The notes beneath the pieces are model-generated. The model had not been told where the DNA came from and did not search any database. It worked only from the letters and a program-made list of their open reading frames with translations. The translations under genes were made by a program, and so were the position numbers. Shown here piece after piece: positions 41,912 through 52,276 of a stretch of 64,000 bases of DNA. Source of the DNA: Nemertoderma westbladi (Eukaryota > Xenacoelomorpha > Nemertodermatida > Nemertodermatidae); NCBI GenBank assembly GCA_032718475.1, contig JAUCBJ010001786.1, forward strand, positions 1-64,000. The letters are read 5' to 3'. Position 1 is the stretch's first letter; every line of letters starts with the position of its first letter.

Positions 41912-43403
41912 TGTTCGCGGTATTTCAACTTTTCATAACGCGAGTTGAATATTTTTTGTATTTATTTAAAATGATTATTCCGATATCACTACTGGGTGCG
42001 GGACCATGGGTTTTGGGCACATTCAATGAACTGGGGGCGATTTATGGGCGAATATTGGGGCGACTTACAGGGTACGGGAATAATTTCATGTTTATAAGGG
42101 CCAGGGGTGGGAGGAAAAGTTAAGCAGTATTCAGGTTAGCCTGAGTACTATTAGGCCCTGGCCAACTTCCTGCTGCCTGTAGAGGTGGATTTGGTAATGC
42201 GCCAGGCCTAAAGGACAAGGACTGCCCTTAACGGTCCCTGGCCAACAGCAGTTATTACGAGCCTGAAAAGGACATCGGAAAGTCTGCTGCTTGTGCCAGG
42301 GATTCGCGACGGGAAACGACAGCCCCCTTAGCTAAGCCGTACTGGTTCTCGATGACCGATCCTTTCGGGGTTCGCGAGGGGTGGGACGGAGATGCGAAAG
42401 GGTTGGCCGACTTACAGAGAAAGGGTTTGACGAGGACTGCCCTTAGAGGTCTCTGGTCAACAGCAGTTATTAGGAGCCTGAAAAGGACATCGGAACGCCG
42501 GCTGCTTGTGCCAGGGATTTGCGACGGGAACCGACGACAGACCCCTTAGCCAAGCCGTACTGGTTCTCGATGATCGTTCCCTTCGGGGTTCGTGAGGGGT
42601 GGGACGGACACGCGACGGGGTCGAAAGACAAAGGACTGGACTCTACTGGCCTACCGACTGTTTGGAGCAGTTTCTCGGCTGCCGAAGCGACTACGAGCCT
42701 GAATAAGGACTCGGAAAGCCTAGGTGGTTGGGTCTCTGCGATGAACCGACGGACCCCTAGCCAAGCCGTACTGGTTCTCGATGATCGAACCCTTCGGGGT
42801 TCGGGAGGGGTGGGACGGACACGCGAACGGGTCCACCAACATGACAGACTCCTAGCCAAGCCGTACTGGTTCTCGATGATCGATCCCTTCGGGGTTCGGG
42901 AGGGGTGGGACGGATAAGCGACAGAGTCTACCGACTGGACCGACCCTTAGCCAAGCCGTGCTGGTTCTCAATGATTGATCCCTTCGGGGTTCGGGAGGGG
43001 TGGAACGGACACGCAACAGGGTCGACCGACACCGACACTACGGCACTAAGACTAGGACCGAGGTAAAATCTGGGGAACATTAGGTAGGCTAAAATCTGAG
43101 CGAACAGTGGGTAATTAAATAATATACTGTAGGGATTTATATTGTCGTGTATAATTATTGTGAATATTTGGTGTAATTTGATTTGGGGAAGCCCAATTAA
43201 TTATCAATCAGGGTTCAACTGTAGGAAGTTACATTAAAGAGTATATCCAACCAATGCGACTTTTCCTCAACCGCAATCCTGCATTTAAGATATCATTCCT
43301 TCTCCACAATCAATATCCGGTGACTGGCCGGGACTCTGTGGTCTGTAAAGTCATGTCTCCAGCATCGGCGTTTTCCCCCCTGGTGTTTGGGATAACGGCA
43401 ACA
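41912..43403 (+). repeat. BEL 3-prime LTR
   Basis: Matches 31926-33430 along its whole length, including the GCCGTACTGGTTCTC tandem units. Differences are scattered substitutions and a deletion of a few bases around 43180-43200 relative to the left copy. It ends GGCAACA at 43403. Confidence 0.9.
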
Positions 43404-44789
43404 CCCCCCCATGCTATCTTCCCGGTGAGAAGATAGCATCAACCTCAAAGTGCGCTTCAATTCCACTGGAAGCTCAATCTACTATCGGGTGTGGGGTGGA
43501 GCTATTTTTCTTGAAGTCGGCTTTCCAGGCCGCTCCCTATGGGTATGATGTCACTACCCTCTGGCGCCTCGTGTCGGGCCGATCGTGCGCTTCTCTCACA
43601 CAATTTTTGTTTCCCAACACTCTTGCCACTCTAGCTCCGCTCTAACTTCTCCACTCGAACTCTGCTCTAACTCCGCTCTACACCTGAATCGCACTCTAAC
43701 TTCTCTCTCGCCAACAGCTCCTCTCACTATCTCCTCTCTACTCTCTGCCACTCCCTAAGGCCCTAATCTCTAATGCTACCCCTGTGCTATCATACTATCT
43801 AACTCTCTAACTTACTAACTCTAACTATCTCTCTAAGCCTACTAACTCTAACTCTAACTCTACTAACCACTAACTCTACTCCCTGCTAAGTCTACTTACT
43901 CTTACTCTAACTCTACTAACCACTAACTCGACTCTCTGCGTCTACTAACTCTTACCCTACTACTACCTCTAACTCGGCTACCACCTTTATCTACGTGGTG
44001 CTTGTGGTGCCCACAACCATTCCACCACTACTTCTAACTCTAACTAAAACCCCATAACTCTCTACTAACTCTAACTCTACTTAGTCTACTCCTTTCTACT
44101 CTCTACGTGGCGATTGCGGTGCCCACAACCTCTCTCTGCTACCACCTTCTACGTGGCGCTTCCGGTGCCCACAACCTTCTGTTACTACCTCTATCTATGT
44201 GGCGCTTGCGGTGCCCACAACCATTCTACTACTACTTTCATATACGTGGCGCTTCCGGTGCCCACAACCTCTCTACTATCTGGCACCCTATGTGTCCGTC
44301 TCTACTACTCTACTACCTCTAACTCTCTAGCTCTACTACCTGGCACCCTCTAGCTCTACTACCTGGCACCCTATGTGCCCTCTCTACTACTCTACTACCT
44401 CTAACTCTCTAACTCTACTACCTGGCACCCTATATGCCCTCTCTACTACCCTACTACCCGGCACCCTATGTGCCCTCTCTACTACTCTACTACCTCTAAC
44501 TCTCCACCTCCACTACTACCTCTATCTACGTGGTGCTTCTGGTGCCCACAACCCCACTACTACTACTCGTGGCATGACAATATGCCACACTCCCTTTCCC
44601 CGCCGTCTTCTAACTCTACTTCTACCTTACTTACTACTAACTATCTGACTACTAACTCCTTACTATCTTCTACTAACTATTTATTATTTAATTATTTATT
44701 ATTATTTATTTTTAATTAAATAATTAACATTCTTGTGGGAAGGGCGTCTCGCCCTCATTCCCAACCCCTCAGTCCAAAATATTGGACGA
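43404..44789 (-). repeat. Pyrimidine-rich repeat region of the outer element
   Basis: Plus strand is dominated by CTAACTCTAACTCTACTA-type words. Between 43990 and 44560 there are six copies of CTACGTGGCGCTTGCGGTGC (or close) followed by CCACAACC, and several CTACCTGGCACCCTATGTGC units at 44277-44470. It is the 3-prime, probably untranslated, part of the minus-strand element. No pol motif on either strand. Confidence 0.7.
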
Positions 44790-45379
44790 CTAAACTTTCA
44801 GGTGCCCCTTCTTCCAGTAGGCACTCTCCCACTGCCCTCCTATACATCCTCTTACTCTTCGCCACACTTTCTTTGCCAATTCCACCTGACCAGGAATTGG
44901 CTCTCCCTCTTCCGCCACCCTAAAATCGGGTCTCTCCACCGCCTTCTTAACTATCCCGTCTCCTGGCATCAAAATGCCACCTCCCTCCTTGTTATCTCCC
45001 GGATGAATAGAAAGTGAAAGAACAGGCAAAACAGAAGGTACAATAGTATTCCTATTCCTATCCCTTTCCATCCTGTCTTCCTTCTCAACTTCCCCCTTGT
45101 CGGTATGCCTCTCAACCAGACCGGCGTCTCTTCCGGACACTCCTCTGGACACTCCTCCGGACACTCCTCCGGACTATTGTCCTCCTGACACTCCACCGGA
45201 CACTCCTTCGGAGTGTTGTCCTCCGGACATCTCGCCGTCCGCTCCTCTCCATCTCCATACCAATGCTTGCTGGGAAATCCATTCTCCTCCGCCAATTCTC
45301 CTTCTTCTACTTTCCTGTCTGGCTCTACTGTCTCCTGTTTCTCCTCTTCGTCCTCTGCGTCTACAGTGCCTGGTATCAT
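44790..45379 (-). pseudogene. Outer element gag-like region, C-terminal pieces
   Basis: Two overlapping minus-strand frames. The one at 44790-45164 reads protein-like (GIVKKAVERPDFRVAEEGEP, ending YWKKGHLKV). The other (44969-45379) has an acidic repeat of the ECPEE type and an apparent hydrophobic end (GILLYLLFCLFF). Which is real is unclear; a frameshift between them is likely. Confidence 0.45.
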
Positions 45380-45483
45380 GCACCCATGGTAACATGTCGT
45401 TACTGATCAACCGCCCTCTCCTGACATCTTCACTGGTACTACCCCGATTAGTACTTTTCTCTTCTTCTCCTCTTCTGTCGTGC

Positions 45484-46105
45484 TTGTAGCTGCTGTTTCT
45501 CTACACTCTCCAGATCTGTGTCCTTCTACCACACATCGATGACATAGTCCGTTTGCGTCTGTGTAGCCTATTCAATCTTGTTTAGGCAACGCTTGCCAGT
45601 GCTTACAACTCATGGTCTTATGGGTTCCGTCCCAATGTAATTGACATTCGAATCCTGGGTTATAGCGTTCCCTGTATAGTCCCTCACGTATCGCGCGTAG
45701 GTTTATATGTACCGATTTAGTGCTTTGGTTGTCTGGACTCGGCCTTCTGGGTATATTGGGATTGTGTTTATTTATGGTGTTATTTTCTTTCTGTCCCCGC
45801 CACGGTGTGGCCCTGCTACCAGCTAACTGTGGGCTTGTAGGCCCCTGTATGGCCGGTGTGGTAGCGACTGTCCGCACAACCTGTTCTCGTCCAGGGAGTT
45901 TGATGTTCTTGCTCCTATTGGGGTATATTGTTGATACCGGTATCGATATAGGCCTATTCACTTCTTGCCTACCTACCGATATGTACTCCGCGACTTCCGG
46001 GTTTAATCCCGTCGTCCGCGCTACCCTATCGCCTACTCTATCTCTCCCAGCATGGCCTATAATAGTATGTGCAGTAAGGCCTACAGTATGTCCTGCAGTC
46101 TGCAT
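45484..46105 (-). pseudogene. Outer element gag-like region with zinc knuckles
   Basis: Minus strand 46105-45572 ends with CQLHWDGTHKTMSC, a variant knuckle with His at the second position. It is followed, after an in-frame TGA, by a canonical CCHC motif CHRCVVEGHRSGEC (about 45500-45541). Two knuckles in series are typical of retrotransposon nucleocapsid, supporting the gag assignment. The stop between the knuckles shows decay or readthrough. The upstream part is basic with RPSPDNQSTKSVHINLRAIR. Confidence 0.65.
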
Positions 46106-46197
46106 GTGCCCTTCCGAATCGAAGTTTATTCTTCTCGAATCTCCCCGCGACTACCGCACTCTCGATCGGCAGCTATATCCCGTCGGGAAGCTTCTCT

Positions 46198-46749
46198 TCA
46201 ATCCCCACTCCTGTTCTCTTCTTCGTACCGGTACATCCTGTACTGCCCTCCTGGTGTGCGGTGCGTTTCTCCGGGGCGACGGCAATCTCCCGAAGTTCGA
46301 CCCCACTGACTCCCTAACTCCAACTCTACTATCGACGGCTTGCTATCCGTCCTCGCTCTCCGGTTGCTCCTAGCAACGACTCTTCTATTATCTTCCCTCC
46401 TTCTCTCTTTGACCCCTTGGCTAAACTCTACTAATCTTCTTCTCTCCTCGACCTCTCTGTTAAACTCTACTAATCTTCTCTCTTCTGACTGGGCTCGACG
46501 TTCCGTCGCCCGCTCTCTTGCGACGTCAACCTGTCTCTCTCTGCTCGATCGCACGCCGCTGGGGATACTCGCAATCCCCCTATTATTCTCCATCGCCGGG
46601 TGTTGCGGTTTACTTAATTCGGCCCGCGCATTATCCACCAACGCCTTTGGGACATTCTCTGCCCCCCCCCCCCCCCCCCCTCTCGCTACTAATCTCCCGT
46701 GGTGGGGCGCCCGTAGCCCCCCCCCCCCACCCGCCACTTCTAACTTCAC
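46198..46749 (-). pseudogene. Outer element Arg/Glu-rich ORF (183 codons)
   Basis: Minus-strand ORF with a highly charged helix (repeats around VEERRRLVEFSQGVKERR) and a Gly-rich N-terminus produced by poly-C runs at 46663-46680 and 46719-46729. It probably belongs to the gag-like polyprotein of the outer element, split by frameshifts at the homopolymers. Confidence 0.5.
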
Positions 46750-46791
46750 TATTTCTTACTACACTTTTGCGTCCCTCTTGTCGGACACTCT

Positions 46792-47253
46792 CTACCCCCC
46801 CTCTCTCACCACTAATCTTTTGTGGTGGGGCTCCTGTAGCCCCCCCCCCCTCTTGCCACTTGCTACCTCCTGCCTACCAACTACGTGGCCTACCAGGCCG
46901 CCATCGGGTTGGCTCAACCCCGCCACTTCCTGCCTACTAACTACGTGGCCTACCAGGCCGCCGTCGGGTTGACTCAACCCCGTCACCTCCTGTCTACTAA
47001 CCACGTGGCTTACCAGGCCACCGTTGGGTTGGCTCAACCCCGCCACTTCCTGCCTACTAACTACGTGGCCTACCAGACCGCCGTCGGGTTGACTCAAGCC
47101 CGTCACCTCCTGCCTACTAACCACGTGGCTTACCAGGCCACCGTTGGGTTGGCTCAACCCCGCCACTTCCTGCCTACTAACTACGTGGCCTACCAGGCCG
47201 CCGTCTGCCGGGTTATGTACGTCCAACATGCTCATATTAATAGCACCACCCAT
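46792..47253 (-). repeat. 60-bp tandem repeat encoding 20-residue repeats
   Basis: Six units with CTAACTACGTGGCCTACCAG on the plus strand at 60-bp spacing. On the minus strand they read as 20-residue units around GGLVGHVVSRQEV and GLSQP. The units alternate between two variants, so the higher-order unit may be 120 bp. It lies in frame with minus-strand sequence, thus possibly part of the gag-like protein. Confidence 0.85.
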
Positions 47254-47807
47254 AGGCCCCCATATTGACCACCAATTCCCAATATTTTCTGTTAAATCAA
47301 TTAAATCCCCTAAATCAATTAAATTATTAGAATTATTAGAATTTGAAACGGGATTATTATTTAAATTATTTAAATTAGAATTATTATTATTTTCAAGATT
47401 TAAATTATTATTCGAATTATTTGAATTACTCTGAATATTCGAATTAATATTATTATTTGAATTTAAATTTAAATTACCGGGTAAAATATCTGCTGTAATA
47501 AAGGGATTAGGGTTATTTACTACGGTACTATTAATACCAACATTTCCTAACGTACTACTACTATTACCCCCCCACCCGTACGGCTACTGTACGTACTGTA
47601 CGTGTACCGCACGCTCTGTTCTCCTGCCTCACACTCTTTGCGTTCACTCTCTTGCTCCTTCCTTTCTGTCCTACATTTATATGCCAGATCTATCTCCCGC
47701 ACCCGTCTTTCTTTTGCGGAGGATGTAGCAGACTTATCGGTTGCGACGGACTCCCGCCGCCCCTCCGTCCTACTAACTTTCCCCCGCTTTCCGGGGTTCT
47801 CGCTGAC
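47254..47807. other. Asn/Leu-type AT-rich low-complexity stretch in outer element
   Basis: Plus strand 47270-47480 is ATTAAATTATTAGAATT-like, i.e. on the minus strand an Asn-rich low-complexity stretch (AATAATTCTAATAAT). No stable domain seen. Confidence 0.45.
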
Positions 47808-48485
47808 CTACGAGACCAAATCCTCGAAGTTAACCTCGGATTCGCCCTCGTGCGGTCCCTCCCAACCCACTAACTTAACTTCCCTGGCATCAACTAAGTA
47901 TGGCCCTATGTACACTGCACCAGGCCCCATACCCCTACGTTCCCATAGCCCAAACAGTTCGAAGGCAACCCCTCTAGCTCTCTCCCTGGCTAGTTCTCCC
48001 TGCCCAGAACGCAGTAAGTAATCAAAATGTTCATTCGACTCACCTAGTTGCCTTTTCAACTTCACCTGGTCTATCTCGGCCCCTCCTCTAGCTTCCTTCA
48101 GTTGCTCCCGGGTCGCGGCGTAGGCTCGTCGGAGCCGGTCTCTGACCCCGACGTCCTCGTCGCCGACATCTCCTCTATCTCTCCGGGTCCGGCGTCGTAC
48201 CGGCGGCTCCACCGTTGCCGTGCCGGTGGGCCGTCCGTCGCCCTCGGCCTGTGGCTGGCCGGCGACATCGGTACGTCGACCGACACTGTGTGTCGACTCG
48301 TCTCTCTCTCCTCCCGACTCATCTCTCCCTTCTCGTTGTAGACGGCCCCCCTCCTCTTGGATTGCCGGATCGCCTGTAGTCGACGGATCCGGCGTCATGG
48401 GTTGATACCGTCTCGCCGTGGCCTCGCGGATCGTTAGGTTGTCGTCCGGGGTCTGCGGCGGTGTCTTCTCTCTCTCTCTACTCAT
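47808..48485 (-). pseudogene. Outer element gag-like N-terminus
   Basis: Minus-strand ORF. I choose the ATG at 48485 (MSREREKTPPQTPDDN) because the longer frame upstream runs into the LTR. The N-terminal half is charged and disordered (EEGGRLQREGRDES). The C-terminal half has a helix (LRRAYAATREQLKEARGG) and FDYLLRSGQGELARERA, then VYIGPYLVDAREVKLVGW. It starts ~48 bases inside the LTR boundary, a short leader. No family recognised, but position and downstream knuckles suggest gag. Confidence 0.55.
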
Positions 48486-48532
48486 CTTTACTCTTTCGTG
48501 GTCACAGTTGGCTGCGTCGGTGATAGTTCGAC

Positions 48533-49141
48533 TGTGACGGGATCGAGGGATCCCGACCGGGTTTAGCAAGTACGCGTCACAGCGGGCTGATGGAGGGGCG
48601 CGATAGAATGTGGAATGTATAAACGAATAAGCTGTGAGTTTGATGTTCGACTGAAGTATCGTATAATATAGATAAAAGTATGCCACAGTTGATTGCTGAT
48701 ATATGATAGATACAGGTACCGTTAAGATAACAGGGTATACAGCACCGCAATGGCGGTCGAACTATGTCGCCGGTCCACGGTAAACTGGTCACTGAGTAAA
48801 CTGACCGGTAGTGGGGCATGCAACATAATATATATCTTACTGCACTTGTGGCCTTGTTACTCAGCTGATGCCTGCCCCCCATTGGCTAGTAACCTACTTC
48901 ACACCCTCTGCCCTGTGGGGGTGTTTCCCCCCCCCCCCCCCCCCGCTGCTGTTACTTTCCTCTCTCTCAGGGGTGTAACCCCTGACCCCTATTGTGTGTG
49001 TGTTCTCTGGGGCCTATTGTCCCCGTTTACTGGGGTGACATGAGGTTGATATTGGCAATCAACCTCGTGCTCCCAATATTGCTTAGAGGCGCTCTTTCCC
49101 ACTTTATGGGGGTTGATGTGGCGGAATTGAATACGCTCACA
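48533..49141 (-). repeat. Right LTR of outer element (its 5-prime LTR)
   Basis: Plus strand starts TGTGACGGGATCGAGGG and ends ATACGCTCACA, followed by TSD GTAGT. It contains a C run (48925-48944) and AGGTTGATATTGGCAATC followed by AACCT, an imperfect hairpin shared with the left LTR and the solo LTR. Confidence 0.85.
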
Positions 49142-49179
49142 GTAGTAGTAGGTAGGTTACGGTGTAGATGTTAAATCTA

Positions 49180-49580
49180 CATTTAAAATACAGCAATTTA
49201 CTAAACATTGTATTGAGTGTTTCAATAATGTTTGGAAAAGTGAAGTTAGCGAAAAACCGAAACTGAGAATATACTTAAGCATTACTACTATTACTATTAC
49301 TATTACTACTATTACTACTATTACTACTAATTTATTAAATAGAAACCAACGAAGCATTCTTGCTCAATTTCGTTGTGGTGTTCTGCCGTTAAATGTTGAA
49401 GTAGGACGTTTTCAAAATAGACCGATAGAAAGTAGAACTTGTGCAATTTGTAAGTAAGGCAAGTAGTATTGGAGAGGAAATTAATTTCCTTAGTAATTGT
49501 CCTGTTTACGATAGTGTTAAACGTATTCCAAATAGTGTAAGACATTTAGGTGCCCTAGTTAAATTGGTTTACTTTAATGC
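49180..49580 (+). pseudogene. LINE C-terminal remnant
   Basis: Plus-strand readings KPKLRIYLS (~49257), then, after an ATTACT microsatellite (49279-49328), NRNQRSILAQFRCGVLPLNVEVGRF and RTCAIC (~49435). One frame over EEINFLSNCPVYDSVKR follows. This is the Cys-rich end (CxxC, then CPxY) seen in many invertebrate LINEs. Stops and a frameshift near 49455 break it. It is the DNA next to which the outer LTR element landed. Confidence 0.6.
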
Positions 49581-49739
49581 AGTTAGATCAGGTTTTAACA
49601 AATCATCTATGATTACTAAGTATTCAGTTGGAAAACGACCCCGAGTCAGAAAACGACTCGGGGTGCGTGGCTATCATTGTATCCGGGAAGGAATGACACA
49701 CAAATTTGAAAATAAATTTCTGAATATGGAATTCTGAAT

Positions 49740-50925
49740 CCTACATTTAAATGAATATTTGTTACGTTTATATGAGTTTTTAATTGTTATTTTAGTTGTT
49801 ATTTTAGTTTTTTTAACACAAAATTGTTATATTTCTATCACTATGACTGGCTCCAAACATTAATAAAAAGATGTTTAATTGCTTCTTTCAATTACTTGCT
49901 ATTTTTATTTTATTTATGTCTTAGTATAGTGCATAATATTTATATTTTGTTCTAGAACTTTACAATGTTGCCATGGTAACAATGATTTATGTTATAAAAA
50001 TGTAGTGTTATACGGAACAACCGTTAACGTTAAGTAAGGAAAATTATGCAAAGTTACTGTACTATTGGGCTCTACAGTACAGTATATATTGCTTCTTAAT
50101 TTATTTTTTACAAATATTATAGAACATATTATCTATTCATTTTGTTTAAAAATATTTTTCTAGAACAAATAAATCTTGTTCTAGAACATGGTATGAAAAA
50201 ATTGTTTGGTGTTTAATTTTTAATTAGCCTGTATTTTATTATTAGCTAGTTTTACAAAATTTAATTAAAATATATAGTCAATTAAAATTCATAAAAGTAA
50301 AAGTAATTTTTTAAATTCTGGAACAAAATTAAATTATTTACTAAATATCTAAAATGTCGTAGAACATTTTACAAATAATGTAACAGAAACTATATTTAAA
50401 AAATGTTCTAGAACAACAGTCATTTATTCCAGAACAATGTTTACATATAAAATGAATATATATTATGATCTAGAACATTTTCAAAGATCAGAGCAACACA
50501 AACTAGCTAGTATAAATATTTGGAAAGGGGCGTACCCAATACACAGTATCGCCCAAATATTTGTTCTCTAGAACAAAAGAAATAAGAAAGAATTTTTTAG
50601 AATAAATCTCATGATTATTGTCAAAATTTAACATGAAACAATTATTGATCAAAAGTGGGTACCCAGGATGTCCTATTTTATCCTTTTCTATTTTGTGAAA
50701 TATAATATAATTAATATATTGCATATTTACAGCATTTTACTATCATGTTTCTGAGGCAGACACTTTTATACATACATCTACTGATAGTAGGCCCTATATA
50801 CGATGATTTGTATCTACCTACAGTATAGTATAATTATATGATATATACGATTATTTGTATCTACCAACAGTATTTTTTATAATTATATTCCAGAATATAA
50901 TAGCACCAGGGATAACAATTATTTA
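49740..50925. other. AT-rich, no gene; dense TTCTAGAA palindromes
   Basis: TTCTAGAA or close variants followed by CA occur at about 49953, 50157, 50177, 50319 (variant), 50405, 50428 (variant), 50468 (GATCTAGAACA) and 50565. No ORF with features. See finding. Confidence 0.6.
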
Positions 50926-50931
50926 CATTAA

Positions 50932-52272
50932 CCCTCCCTATTTGTACCGGGCTATAAAATGCTGTACAAATACCGGGGGGGGGGGGGGGTCATATTGACC
51001 CCACCCTCTAAAATCTACAAATATTAACGAAAACGTCTGATTTGTTGTTTGTACGTAGGTGTCACTAGTCTGGATCCGACCGAAAAAAAAAATTTTGAAA
51101 AAAATGTACTGGGGTGGTAATATTGCAGCACCAAAATTACAAGTAGTGCACAATTTTCACAAAATTTGAAAGTTACATTTTTCGGCTAATTGTTTTTCAA
51201 TACAGGTTTTCTGGGGCGCAAAATACATTGGAAAATATTTAAAAATGATATGATTACCATAAATGTCTGTTTAGTCCTCTATGCGCAGGAAAAAAATGAA
51301 AAAAACAAGTAACCAGCACTTTTCAGTTAGAACACAAAATTTTTAATTCACTTATACGATGCTGTAAATTCACAATTTCAGGTTTTCTAGGGCGCTGATT
51401 CTAATGAAATACATTTCAAATATGCCAGATCATTGCTACTTGTATTTTTCGGCGTAATTTGGCAAATTTTGGTGCTAGCACCAAATCAGAACCCTAACAA
51501 ACCCGTATAACGCAAGAAACAAGGTGACACATTCAATTGATATATTTGATGGTTTTCAAAATTTGGTTCTAGCACCACATTTTGCACCCACATCCGAAAA
51601 ATACAAGTTTGAGATGTCTAGTTCGATAATTATATATTTCCATTGAATTCAGAACAGCCATAAACCTCTAAAATGCAAGAAATAAAGTGTCACAAGCAAT
51701 TTTATCTATTGAATGGATTTTCAAAATTTCGTGCTAGCACCAAAATTTGCACACAGCACCGAAAAATACAAGTTTGATACGCTTGGTGCAACTCGTAAAT
51801 ATTTCATCGAAACCAGAACCCCAAAAAACCCCAATTGCGTAAAAAACAAGTTTCAAACAATCAATTTACAAAATTTACATATTTCAAAATTTGGTGCTGG
51901 CACCAAAATTTGGCACCCGCCGAAAAAAACAAGTTTGAAATTTCTAAATCAATTTATATGAATTCCATCTAATTGCTAACAGCGAAAAACCGGCGTAAAT
52001 CAAAAATAGAGATGTTAAAATTGATATTTTATGAAATGTAATTTTCAAAAAACGTCTCAAGAAAAGTGCCAAAAGTAGGGTTAAAAAATGGTGCTATAAC
52101 TCGAAAACTACCCAATATTTTTGAAAATGGTTTTCACTACTAGGAAGACAATAGATTTTTTAGGAAAAGTCAAAAAGTTTCACATTCCCAACTGCGTTTG
52201 TTTCAGAATTATAATAAAAAAACCATGGGGGGGTCATATTGACCCCCCCCCCCCCCCCCGGGTTTATTAGGG
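50932..52272 (-). mobile_element. piggyBac-like non-autonomous element, copy 2 (inverted)
   Basis: TTAA (50928-50931) then CCCTCCCTATTTG, ending TTTATTAGGG then TTAA (52273-52276). It is the reverse complement of the element at 13779-15340 along its length, slightly shorter, with the same GGTGCTAGCACC-centred tandem units. Poly-G and poly-C runs mark both subterminal regions. No transposase. Confidence 0.8.
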
Positions 52273-52276
52273 TTAA

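Larger units (their letters stand above)
31926..43403 (+). mobile_element. BEL/Pao LTR retrotransposon with deleted pol and an extra ORF
   Basis: LTRs 31926-33430 and 41912-43403 (about 1.5 kb, very similar) bound 11.5 kb. The right LTR starts TGTTCGCGG and both end GGCAACA; CCCCC flanks both sides (31921-31925, 43404-43408) as a possible 5-bp TSD. Internal order is gag, protease, partial RT, DUF5641-type C-terminus, tandem repeats and an 866-codon ORF. A polypurine tract (TTGGGGGGGA, 41901-41910) precedes the 3-prime LTR. Motif A of the RT is present, but the YxDD region, RNase H and integrase are absent. It interrupts the polypurine tract of the outer element. Confidence 0.85.
30868..49141 (-). 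mobile_element. Outer LTR retrotransposon, gag-like only, disrupted by a nested BEL element
   Basis: LTRs at 30868-31918 and 48533-49141 are flanked by GTAGT (30863-30867 and 49142-49146), a 5-bp TSD. Two clues place it on the minus strand. The gag-like ORFs are on the minus strand. A G-rich polypurine tract (plus strand CTCCCCC) abuts the left LTR, which is therefore its 3-prime LTR. Without the BEL insertion and the small TIR element, the element is about 6.4 kb. No RT, RNase H or integrase motif was seen in 43404-48532, so it appears non-autonomous. Confidence 0.8.

Noticed and set aside
45097-46972. Plus-strand ORFs over 80 codons opposite the outer gag-like region
   Set aside because: Pyrimidine-rich shadows; the minus strand holds the zinc knuckles and the element's orientation.
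46865-47215. Regular 60-bp repeats considered as a CRISPR array
   Set aside because: No spacer diversity; units are contiguous, nearly identical and in a retrotransposon of an animal genome.
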